Assembly: GCA_950022655.1 (NCBI GenBank)
Contig: OX465583.1
Span: 15,461,298-15,525,297 of the forward strand
DNA from: Alentia gelatinosa
Lineage: Eukaryota; Annelida; Polychaeta; Phyllodocida; Polynoidae
DNA length: 64,000 nt
Direction: 5' to 3'
In this document: positions 55,155 to 64,000 of the stretch, one piece after another
Layout: every line of letters begins with the position of its first letter
Numbering within the stretch: position 1 is the first letter of the stretch
Made by a program: the position numbers and the translations under genes
The notes under the pieces: generated by a model
Told to the model about the DNA's origin: nothing
The model's input: the letters and a program-made list of their open reading frames with translations, nothing else
The model's database searches: none

Positions 55155-56940
55155 CACCCCTGGCCCTGACCAGTGAGCGTTCACACAAACACCCCTCGTC
55201 ACGATAGACGCCCCTCCCTGAGACTCACACTTATACAACAAAGGTTATTATTAGATTTCCACTCACGCCTTAATTGAATCATCCGGGTTTTTGGTGCGGA
55301 GCCCATCCAGGCTTATTATCTATTGATGCCAGCCGTAATTAAGTATTGACGGAGCAATTAGGCCGTTCTGCTTTGGTTGTGTATGCTGCTGTGAGAAAGG
55401 CAGTTCAGACTCAGTGTGTGTGAGCTCCTATCTCCCTTACCGGGCATTCTCAAACGGCTTGCATGGAAGGGTTCGCACAAAATACGACGTCAAAGATCTC
55501 CACAGACTGATAAGTTAATCTGCAGAGGCTTTGAGGGTGCTTGAAGGAATGGACAGACATCAGAGGATTGAGACGGACCTTCTGGGTAGCTTAAAAAATC
55601 TACACCCTTTTCGTTGGACAATGGAAATAGGCCTTATGAAACATGATCCCACCCCTCTCATTGTCCGAAGCCTACAAAACTGGACCCATGTAAATGTCAT
55701 GTCCATATTACTACGAGTCACGTTTCTACAGACATACTAATCCATAACTTGTATTTCGTCAATGCATTAATAACGTGCTCAATAAGGGATGATTAATTTT
55801 CAGTCTTGTAGTATATTTCTGATTGATTTCTGTTTTTTAAGTTCATTACCTCTTATTAGACGGTCATAAAATATATATCATTTCCTGTGCATTATTTTTT
55901 ACCTTGTTTTTAAACGTTATTTTACTGGTATTGAATCATGAAGGAATTGACTTAGCTTCTTCGGACGTTTTCAATATTTTCATGAGACAAGAAGGCCTAA
56001 TAAAACAAGGCAAAACAGTTGGATTCAATAATCATGGCTTACAATGAAAGGCGTTATTATACGGATACGGGGTGAGAGGAACTTAAAGAAGTGCGTTCCC
56101 AGTTCTTTAGGTGTGACTGTTCACAACGCAATGTTTTCTTTTTCCCCACAGGCCTCTGCACCGCCCTCCTCAAACCTTGTGATGGACGCAGCTACCACCA
56201 ATAGAAATAATAATTCCTAGTTTTAGGTGTTGCATTGTTCTAATAGTGTTTAAAATCTACAGGCTGACACCCACACTTACTTGGCAGTACAGTTAAGTGT
56301 TTCTATCTTACCATCTTACTTCCAGTCATTACAATGTAACGTAGCGTAACCGACACACAGTATCACAGGGTGCACAATGCACCGTTATCACGTCCCGGCC
56401 AGCATCTACACTGGGTCCCAGAGCGACGTGAGCACTCTGTCGTGACGGAAACCTGCAGTAAGAGAGAGGTATAACTTAGAGGTTTGGGCTGGGGTAACAC
56501 CCAAAACCCCCTCTCTGAGGGGTAGAAGACTCCCAACACAAGGTGGTCATGAGGGAGACCTTTCGTCAGTGGGGCCCGATACAACAAGAACTGCCTTGTC
56601 CGGAATGCTGTTTGCTGCTCACTTCTCAGTCCCCGTGAGATCACTGAATCCCAAGTTCACCGGGATGAAGGATTGCCTGGATGCCGGAGCTCAAGGTCTA
56701 ACAACTTAGTCCGAAACTGTGTGTATACTACCCATGACCTGATACGGCTGTATGATAACCCCTATATATATGGACTATCAGATTCGCAAACTGGGGCCAA
56801 ATAATTTGTGAGGAAACTGTGTACCCTATAGGATTCAACTGAACTTTATGAGACGACGGAAATTCCCCCAATTTGGCCTTGAGCGTCACCGATATATGTG
56901 TGGCATTATAAAATTCGCGGATCACACAGTGCAAATGGAG
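55155..56940. other. Unannotated stretch
   Basis: No gene recognised. Near 55610-55637 GTTGGACAATGGAAATAGGC is an end of the AAGCCCGTTTCCATTGG family. Confidence 0.3.
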
Positions 56941-56944
56941 GTAC

Positions 56945-57225
56945 CTAGGTACACCCAGTCGCAAATTGAAGGTACCTATGAGTGTGAACTACATGCTTCC
57001 CGCTAGTATGCGACTGGGCACACCAGACATGACCAGTCCCAAGTATTTTAACTATCAAGCATGTTTGATATTTGGTACTGCTAGTCGCCGACTTGGCATG
57101 CAGTGGTACGCCCAGTCGCAAGTCTTCTAGCAGGGGCAGAGATTTTTAGCGTGCCACCGGTACGCCCACTCGCAAGCAATTTGGAACGGGGGGTCTCAAG
57201 CTAAGTACCCTAGTTGCAAGCCCTC
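56945..57225. repeat. GTACRCCCAGTCGCAAG dispersed repeat
   Basis: The core GGTACACCCAGTCGCAA at about 56950 recurs in variants at about 57106 and 57162, with related CTAGTATGCGACTGGGC in the opposite orientation near 57003, suggesting an inverted-repeat element. Confidence 0.5.
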
Positions 57226-57229
57226 CAGT

Positions 57230-57884
57230 TGCACAGTGTGAACAGGACTTACAGCAATGACCATATTACTGGATCTCCTGTTGTTTATTTCCTATAACAG
57301 AAGCTGTGGACTTTTGGTAAGTTAAGATATCCGTCTTTTTTTAGAATTGCTAAGATTTATTTCTAGTAGCTGTGCATAAGCTCAGAAAAAAAGAACATAA
57401 TCTTCTGACTCATGCTGATAGTTGAAAAGCTGGTTGAATAGCTGAAGTCTGGAGGGTCGGTCCGCAGATAGTGGCGGACTGATGGAGGCGTGGCAGAGTG
57501 GGGCGGGGTGAGAGAGAGGGTGAAGCTCGCTGAATGCCCGCCGCCTGCCTTGATATATCGATGTGGTAGCTCGCATGTGGAGAAGACAATGTGGAGCAGG
57601 GAGAGACTTTCACAGATAGCTGGCGAGCAGGATGGCGTATTTCCAAAACGAGGCTAAGGAGGCAGGCCGATACAATCCTGTCAGCCGGCCTAACGCCATT
57701 ACAGGGAGATATGGGCGATAATACCAGCAGAACCGGGCTCCTCCAGTGTGAGCCGCAATCCAGGCATCATGTGATGAGAACTGTCTCATCCACCATCAGT
57801 CTCTGCCCTATCATCTTAATCCTCCGCGATAAGTGTAGCAGATAAGCCAGGACTGGCAGAGAGAGTGAACGGGAGAAAGGGTGA
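57230..57884. other. Unannotated stretch
   Basis: No gene recognised; overlapping open frames at 57382-57845 have no motif. Confidence 0.3.
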
Positions 57885-58045
57885 AGAACAGAGCGAGTGA
57901 AGGGCAGACACGATGAGGGGCAGAGAGAATAAAGGGCAGAGGGGGTGAAGGACAGAGAGAGAGAGTGAAAGGCAGAGAGGGTGAAGGGTAGAGAGAGTAA
58001 AACGCAGAAAGGCAGAGAGGATGAAGGGCAGAAAGAGTGGCATTT
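57885..58045. repeat. ~18-bp GGGTGAAGGGCAGAGAGA minisatellite
   Basis: Imperfect tandem units; spurious minus-strand Ser/Leu/Phe-rich frames result. Confidence 0.8.
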
Positions 58046-58479
58046 GGTAAGCCAGATATAAACCAGTCGTTTAGGCACTGGGTAGGCTAGATATGGTCTG
58101 GTGGTTTAGACATTAGGGAGCCCGGATACATTCTGATAATTTATAGGCAATTGATATAGGTCGCAGAGGGAAGGCGAGTGGCTGTGATGTGAGGGTTGGT
58201 AAGTTATTGACTGGTAGTTTAGGCTGGTTGTATTTCGATGGTTTAGGTATAGGTTATAGTAGGCTAGGCGCTTTGCTGTTAGGTTTAGTAAGTTATAGAC
58301 CGATAGTTTCGACCTCCAGTCCATTGGCCTCCCTGGTGCAATGCGGGTTGCGTGTCTAGAGGCATCTCGGGTCCTGGTAAGAAGACGTCTGGGTGGGTTT
58401 TTCAGGGTGGGAAGACGAGGGGTAATTACACATAGTGATATTCCCCCAGGCCCTTCTCCACTCACCCGCAGGCTCACTC

Positions 58480-58600
58480 CTTTCATCTCCGCCAGCTGAC
58501 CCTATTCTCTTAGAGTGGCGCTTGATTTCTCCCCTTTTCCGGCGCCAAAGTCATCATGGCGCCGGTTCAACGTGGAGTGTAAGCGTCGGACAGCGCCAGG
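58480..58600 (+). promoter_or_regulatory. Candidate promoter with E2F-like site
   Basis: TTTTCCGGCGCCAAAG at about 58535-58550 contains the E2F consensus TTTGGCGCC on the reverse strand. A few bases later ATGGCGCCGGTTCAACG (ATG at about 58557) runs to a donor-like GTAAGC. A short first exon (MAPVQRG) is possible but unproved. Confidence 0.3.
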
Positions 58601-58904
58601 CGCCACTGACTCGTCCCTGTCTGTGAGCAGCTCTGAGTGACTCAGTAAGGACGGTCCAGCACTCGACGCTCAGTTTGCAACCCTTGGTCAGTGACACACG
58701 TCTTGTAGATTCAGGCATCGTTTATTCCAGAAAATATGACAATAGTAAACCTGTAAGTCGTGAAGTGGTGGCAATATCGGGGAGGCAAATTGTGGCTATT
58801 TTTTAAAAGCCGTAGCTGCTTACACTTGATCTCTCCACCTCAGCCATATATATATACCGACCACAATGGAAAACCAATCGACAATCTTTTTGAAATGCAA
58901 CTAA

Positions 58905-59175
58905 GGCCTACTACGATAGAATCGTAGACCTCCCGATATGCCCCGATACAAAATGTCAAAATCGGTGCCATATCGGGAAGGTGCAAAATCGTAGATGTAT
59001 GTCTAGACATGCCGATCCACCACGCATTGTATGGGGTTTTTATTGGTGCCTAATCGTAGAAACGTGGTCAACTGCCCCGATATTAGGTGACCTTCCGACG
59101 CGATTTTGATTTTTTTATCGGGAGGTGCATCGTAGACCATATCGGAGGCATATCGCAGTAGGTGGACGCCGGGCC
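58905..59175. mobile_element. PIF/Harbinger-like MITE, copy 4 (left end deleted)
   Basis: TAA at 58902-58904 and 59176-59178. The left end jumps from GGCC straight to TACTACGATAG, lacking the ten bases GGCGTCCACC found in other copies. The right end is intact. Confidence 0.85.
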
Positions 59176-59179
59176 TAAA

Positions 59180-60450
59180 AGACAAACAAAAATAAGGAAA
59201 TCTCGACCTTGCTAAACGTAGTCAGATTTTCGCAGGTCCCAGCACACTGGCATTACCATATATCCCTGTCATACACCTTTTTCCTCTCAGCTTCATTCGC
59301 CAATTTTGTATACGTCTCGTTTGTCCCATCAGAATCACCTCTCTCTCAGAGGATGCACATTTTGTTTTATGAATATTCACACCAGGGCGTAGGCTCCAGA
59401 AAAGGCTGTGTATTCTGATGTGTTTATACACACACGCCTATACTAGGCGCTGGCATAGACGGCGTAGACGACATGTTTGTGGTGTATCTACGTGGGTAAA
59501 ATGGCTGTATTAGACACCTAGCATAGACGGCTTACCAATGTCATATCCATGTTGGCGTAGACGTTGCAACAATACAATAATTGAAAAATTAAACAAAGGT
59601 TCATCTATAGTCACGGTTTACAGTCACAGCTACTCGATTCCTTATATCAACACCAGCATAATGGTCTCATTCCTTTCTCTCGAGACTAGCAGATAAAACA
59701 AACTGCATTACTAAACTTTGATTTCAGCATGGTTTGAAATAAATCATAAGAGAAAAGGTATTTCTGCCAATAGATCTACAAAAACGAAGAACAGATTCTT
59801 GTTTTCCCTCCACGAGATTCTCACTCTCGTGGCCCCTCAGTCTCCAAGCCTAAGTTTGGTTCACTATGTCTCTAGGTGCGGGAGAATCTCCAAGCTGATC
59901 TTACCAGAATCATAGTTTTTTAGATATAGTAGGTAACTAACATGTACTTGTAGCCTACCCCTCTGCCCCACCCCCACACTGTCCCGATCACCCCCACCGA
60001 CTGCCGTCCATTCAGCCTGGCTGCCTGATCGGTGCCCTTTCACCACACCAAATCCCTACTATACCAGTCTCCCCATACAATCCAATGACAGCTTGTGCTT
60101 TATAAATAAGTCTAAGCTAAATCCTACAGAACGATGATGCTTTGGAAGTATATTTGTAAAAAACTATTGAAAAAACTGTAAACAAACAAAAGAAAAATGT
60201 ATTTCTATTCATAATATTATCAAATGATACCCAACAGGGTTTTAGAATAATTAACATTGCTAATATAAGATTTATTTTCCATGTACTGACAATTGCAAAT
60301 ACCTATGCCAATGGAGCCTTATCTACGTATACATGAGGAAACTCAAAGGTTCGTCCAATGGCTCTGCCTACTTTCTCACATCACACTCATCCCTCTTTCT
60401 GCCTCCGTTTTCGTACCAAACCCACCCCTATGTCTCCAATCTCACATAGC
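59180..60450. other. Unannotated stretch
   Basis: GGCGTAGAC motifs at 59459, 59468, 59527 and 59564 suggest a small decayed inverted repeat. No gene recognised. Confidence 0.3.
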
Positions 60451-60454
60451 ACTC

Positions 60455-60510
60455 TGTCTCTCTGTCTCCCTCCGTCTGTCTGTCTGTCTTGCTGTCTGTC
60501 TGTCTGTCTG

Positions 60511-60565
<55 letters not shown>

Positions 60566-60570
60566 TGCTT
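60455..60570. repeat. (TCTG)n and (CT)n microsatellite
   Basis: CTGTCTGTCTGTCTG from about 60475 to 60512 followed by pure CT to about 60558. Confidence 0.92.
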
Positions 60571-60589
60571 TGTGACCCGTTTTGATAAG

Positions 60590-60800
60590 TGTTAAGGTGA
60601 TTGGTGAAAATTGGCCAAATCAACGCCCGGCTCGTATTGAAGCCGATTGGCCTCCGGACGAAGAGAAGGTACTTAGAGGGAGGGCGACCACTACAACCTC
60701 CCCAACATCCCCTGCCAGTGGGAGGCAGCCCGTGAGGAGGCGGGCGGGGGTGGGCGGGGAGGCGGGGAGACTGACGGTCACCGGAGCTCGTCCTGACACG
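60590..60800. promoter_or_regulatory. CpG/GC-rich patch with three ATTGG boxes
   Basis: GTGATTGGTG, AAATTGGCC and CCGATTGGCC lie within about 55 bp (60597-60652), followed by a GC-rich stretch. Multiple inverted CCAAT (NF-Y) boxes at short spacing are typical of some animal promoters. An open frame 60582-60806 passes through and has a donor-like AAG|GTACTT at about 60668; not convincing. Confidence 0.35.
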
Positions 60801-60809
60801 GCTTAGTGA

Positions 60810-61452
60810 GGACTCTCAGCTCATGACCGTCTTTACGTCTCAACAACCAAGGACAGGAAGACTCCCTCCAGTCATACTCCCTAACAGTGTCCACAGAGGT
60901 ACTGACCCTTCCAGTCTGTTTTTTACATGGAGTAAATACTACGGAGATTTCTCACATCGACAAATTGAATGCGTCTGATTACTTTAGGAAACTTAATTAT
61001 TTTATAGACTATGCCAATAAGGTCAGAATGGGTTGCTTGGTTCTATTGCAGCATATTCTGAAGGTCTATTAAACTTTTATATCTGCGTGTCTACTAAATG
61101 ACATTGGTAAAGGTTCACACGACCAGTGTCTTAGTGTCTCCGAACATTGCTCAGGGGACCATGACCACTCACTAGATACTTAGGTACAGTAGAACCGCCC
61201 GAATTCATGGACAAAACCTGGACTGAACCATACTAGCCTCTAAGGTGGAATGGAGTTCAGACAGAGGTAGAGGCCAATTTGTATAGGTGCCTGACGTTGT
61301 TTGGACCCTAAAATGGCAGTTGTCGGAGTAGCTGGTTGCCATTTAGTTGTTTATTCAATTTACTTATATCCTGCGCTCATTCTTCAATAATGAACATACC
61401 ATTTGTTCTGAGTACTGTCAAGGTGTTTGCAGCTTGCACCGCTGTCCTGGTG
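60810..61452. other. Unannotated stretch with dispersed-repeat relic
   Basis: 61128-61420 holds the same ordered blocks as 16170-16520 (GACCATGACCACTCACT; CATTCTTCAATAATGAAC). No gene. Confidence 0.4.
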
Positions 61453-61691
61453 TAAAATGGGATTCACACGATAGGATTCATGTACATCACAGGGTGTTTC
61501 TCTGAGACAAATCCTGCTGAGATTCCGTACTCGAAAATAATTTCTTCGTCTAAATTATAGGGATTCATTACCCTGAGACATGTGTTTCTCCCTGTAATTG
61601 TTAAAGACATTTCCCCCTAAAAGGGAACAAAATCGCATGAGATTTTGACCCCTGTGAGGTACATGAATCTCATCGTGTGAATCCCACTTTA
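61453..61691. mobile_element. MITE with TAAAATGGGATTCACACG ends, short copy
   Basis: 239 bp; left TAAAATGGGATTCACACGAT then AGGATTCATGTAC, right complementary (GTACATGAATCTCATCGTGT then GAATCCCACTTTA). Same family as 14939-15474. Confidence 0.82.
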
Positions 61692-61759
61692 ACCTCGGGT
61701 TGCGTTCGTCCTTTGCGATTGTTTTATTGAAGAAAGTAAAGGATTAAAATAGCTAATGA

Positions 61760-61765
<6 letters not shown>

Positions 61766-61831
<66 letters not shown>
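61766..61831. repeat. (TA)n microsatellite
   Basis: Pure TA repeat. Confidence 0.95.
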
Positions 61832-61833
<2 letters not shown>

Positions 61834-62079
61834 AACAGTAATTTCCACTTTACGTTTGGGGTCTCCTTGTAGGTACATTTCAGGCACAGCAGTGCTGAGC
61901 TAGTTCTATATACTCTTCACTAGAATAAAACATGAATTATAGAGAAATGATCATCAAGGGTCTAAATCGGCTTCGTTGCACATGGGTGTAAATAAAAGAA
62001 AGCGTTGAGGGAGCTATGTTTGTTTGAAGACTCGTTTTCAGGGAACATTTGGAAACCCAGCAGAGTGAATGAGTTGGGC

Positions 62080-62580
62080 AAACATGGCGGTGCTGGTAAT
62101 TATACTCCTGGTATTTAATTGATCATGCCTGGGGGTAATTCTAACTAGACGTCATGCCCACTATGACTACTTACAGTATCGACAGTACCCAGCGAACCGT
62201 GCGCTGGTGCCTCATCGTAGTACCGACCAGGCACAGTGCACGCAGGGTACCAGCGCTCCCGTAACAACATTCTCATGCTCCCCAGCGACCTGCCCGCAAC
62301 CAGTGAAGCGTGAAGGGACGCTCTGTACGCAACGAGGCAAATATCGATCGGCGTACTTCATGTTATATCATAATAAAGCCCGGGTACCAGCGAGGCTTCT
62401 GGCGGGGGAAAAAAGTCGTCTGCTGCGGAGACGCATTCACACAGCGGTGTACGCATGTGCGGGTCCTGTTTTCCTGGCGAGCTTTGTCCAATTTCAATTG
62501 TGTTACTGGATTATGTATGTTCCTTTTCTATATATTCAACTTTTATTTCACACCACTTGTATCATGACGATGCATTAGGT
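62080..62580 (+). other. YY1-like site and unsupported open frame
   Basis: CAAACATGGCGGTGCTGG at about 62077-62095 fits YY1; the ATG there opens a hydrophobic stretch MAVLVIILLVFN then stop, with a donor-like CTG|GTATTT before the stop. A 123-codon frame at 62207-62578 follows, with six Cys in its first half and a hydrophobic C-terminus. If real this could be a secreted-protein start plus next exon, but nothing is recognised. Confidence 0.2.
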
Positions 62581-62584
62581 TCTG

Positions 62585-62960
62585 TATAAGCTGAAGTTAT
62601 ATGTTTGGGCAGTTATGAACAAAACAAGTACAACAGCCTACACAATATTGAGGATCCATTGTCATACAAAGGAAAGTACATAGATAATATTCCAAAGAAG
62701 TTGCACTATTTTTGGTGGACATAAACTGGCTTATCATGATGAGTGGTTATTACATTCTTGGAACTTGCCCCTTTTAATCAAAGATCAAGGTATTTCGATA
62801 GAATTCGCATCTATCATCATCTTGTGCAATATTATAGAATCGTTTCAATCAACATTTGATTATCTCTTAAAGCTAACACAATGTTAAGTCTAAGAATAGC
62901 CAGGAATAGATCTTTCGGGAGGGAGTCAGAACTCGAACCTAGGCGTGTGGGGTACATAAA
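62585..62960. other. Unannotated stretch
   Basis: Nothing recognised. Confidence 0.3.
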
Positions 62961-62965
62961 AGAAA

Positions 62966-63130
62966 AACCCATAAGATGAAAATGTGTTTGCCCATTCTCC
63001 ATCTTGTTTGATCATTACCTATTTTCACGATTCGCAGCTTCGTAAAATTACATAGCGATCAATCGAGATGGAGGCTGAAGTATTTTCATCGAGTTGGTCT
63101 CTGATTTTATCTCACCCGATTGCCAACATA
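62966..63130. mobile_element. Decayed hairpin element ending TTTTATCTCACCC
   Basis: CCCATAAGATGAAAAT pairs with ATTTTCATCGAGTTGG around CCATCTTGTTTGATC and GATCAATCGAGATGG. The tip region ACGATTCGCAGCTTCGT is a diverged version of the GCGAAGC tip. Followed by GATTTTATCTCACCC at about 63110. Confidence 0.6.
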
Positions 63131-63254
63131 AAGATAATATTTTATCAGGAAAATGTAAGTTACTCACAGAAATTCAGTTATAAATCTGTATATATTGCCA
63201 TGTTTTAATCATGTCCAATCGGGTCACACCAACCGTAGTAGGTTGCATAATTAG

Positions 63255-63545
63255 AAGGAAACCCACAAGATGAAAATAGCTTGGTCCGTACTCCATCGAG
63301 TTTGACTGCAGAGTAATTTATGAAGCGAAGCTGAGTGAATTACTCTGCAGTCAAACGAGGTGGACTGCGGAGTTATTTTTATCGGGTGGGTTTCTTATTT
63401 TATCTCACCCTATATAACATGATTTATTGATAAAATTAATAACCCAATTAGCCATTGAGTATTGGTTACACGAACCCCATGGCCCTGGAGTACGAGTTCC
63501 TAATTTTAGGCCTATGGAGAAAAATACTTGGGTGAGATAATAAAT
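63255..63545 (+). mobile_element. Two-part palindromic element of the TTTTATCTCACCC family
   Basis: Hairpin 63264-63395: CCCACAAGATGAAAATAG, then CGAGTTTGACTGCAGAGTAA pairing with TTACTCTGCAGTCAAACGAG. The tip GCGAAGC is at 63325-63331. It is followed by TTTTATCTCACCC (about 63400) to GGGTGAGATAA (about 63532). Same hairpin-plus-TIR layout as 23455/24315/27945 although the arms are unrelated. Confidence 0.75.
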
Positions 63546-64000
63546 CTAACATCATTGCGGCAGCTTTCTGGTCACTCGAGGAATATAGCCCTCTATTGTT
63601 TCACTGCACTTGTTTAAATACTAATCAATTGAGATGTGTGAACAGCTTAATAAGTTTGTTATTAATGTATATAAGATGATTATAATTATCAAAGTAGCTG
63701 TCAAACCTCCATCCCGATGTCAATAAATTCATCAACAAATCTGTGTTGCTAAGGACACTTGTACATCCTAGGCAAACTGATCTCCGGTGCTTACAATATA
63801 CTGTTTTCTCACTTTTATGCCTTACATCGAGAGCTTATGTTACTATGTACTCCCATCTTATATGTACTGCAACCAATACAAGCCTACTAACTGTTTAAAA
63901 AGTTAGCATCAACACTAGACAACCTTTATGTCTGTACCTACACGATGTGATACTACTTCATTAAATATCACTCATCTATCATTATTACCACTGGTGTACC
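63546..64000. other. Unannotated end of window
   Basis: AT-rich; no gene or repeat recognised. Confidence 0.35.

Noticed and set aside
54413..55241. Overlapping minus-strand frames of 128-208 codons
   Set aside because: By-products of the GGGTGTAGGGTAAGACAACA array; no initiation context or domain.

Overview
The window is eukaryotic, non-coding-rich DNA, most likely from a marine invertebrate animal; I cannot fix the phylum. The evidence is the absence of dense ORFs, many minisatellites, several families of short inverted-repeat (MITE-like) elements, one tyrosine-recombinase (YR) retrotransposon, two LINE copies, and scattered CpG-rich patches carrying animal-type promoter motifs (CRE, E-box, RFX X-box, YY1, ETS, CCAAT). 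No confident multi-exon host gene is visible. The only proteins I can name are retrotransposon proteins. One candidate terminal coding exon (47931-48116) and a few weak first-exon candidates are listed at low confidence.

Layout. 0-5 kb: a CGACA-rich MITE, a 35-bp minisatellite, a ~25-bp minisatellite with a 128-bp higher-order period, a foldback palindrome and a C-rich decamer array. 6-14 kb: a promoter-like CpG patch with an RFX X-box, tandem repeats invaded by MITEs, a 1.16-kb element whose two ends carry covarying hairpins, a CpG island near 11.3-12.1 kb, and a MITE nested in a MITE. 14-28 kb: GA-rich DNA, a degenerate ~140-bp satellite (18.2-19.5 kb), a tRNA-like sequence, and three copies of a two-part element (long hairpin plus short TIR element). 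28.8-34.3 kb: an almost complete Ngaro/PAT-like YR retrotransposon on the minus strand, with gag, RT-RNase H and YR ORFs and diagnostic split direct repeats (A1-B1-A2-ORFs-B2 on the plus strand). It lies inside other palindromic elements and a GGGTCAGTCAGTAT-type tandem array. 36.2-38.4 kb: a 5'-truncated LINE with a 7-bp target duplication; a related 3' fragment lies at 41.3-42.0 kb. 45-47.3 kb: a decayed second YR retrotransposon on the plus strand, broken by two MITEs of one family. 48-64 kb: G-rich and purine-rich minisatellites, more MITEs, and promoter-like patches.

How the parts relate: the region is layered by repeated insertion, and nesting gives relative ages. PIF/Harbinger-like MITEs (3-bp TTA/TAA duplications) sit in tandem repeats, MITEs sit in the YR relic, and the YR element sits in palindromic MITEs. 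The most unusual signal is a superfamily of long palindromes whose tips keep a GCGAAGC or GCGTAGC core. That core is the known, exceptionally stable DNA mini-hairpin class, and it is conserved across families whose arms are otherwise unrelated. All identities rest on reading the sequence; no database search was run.
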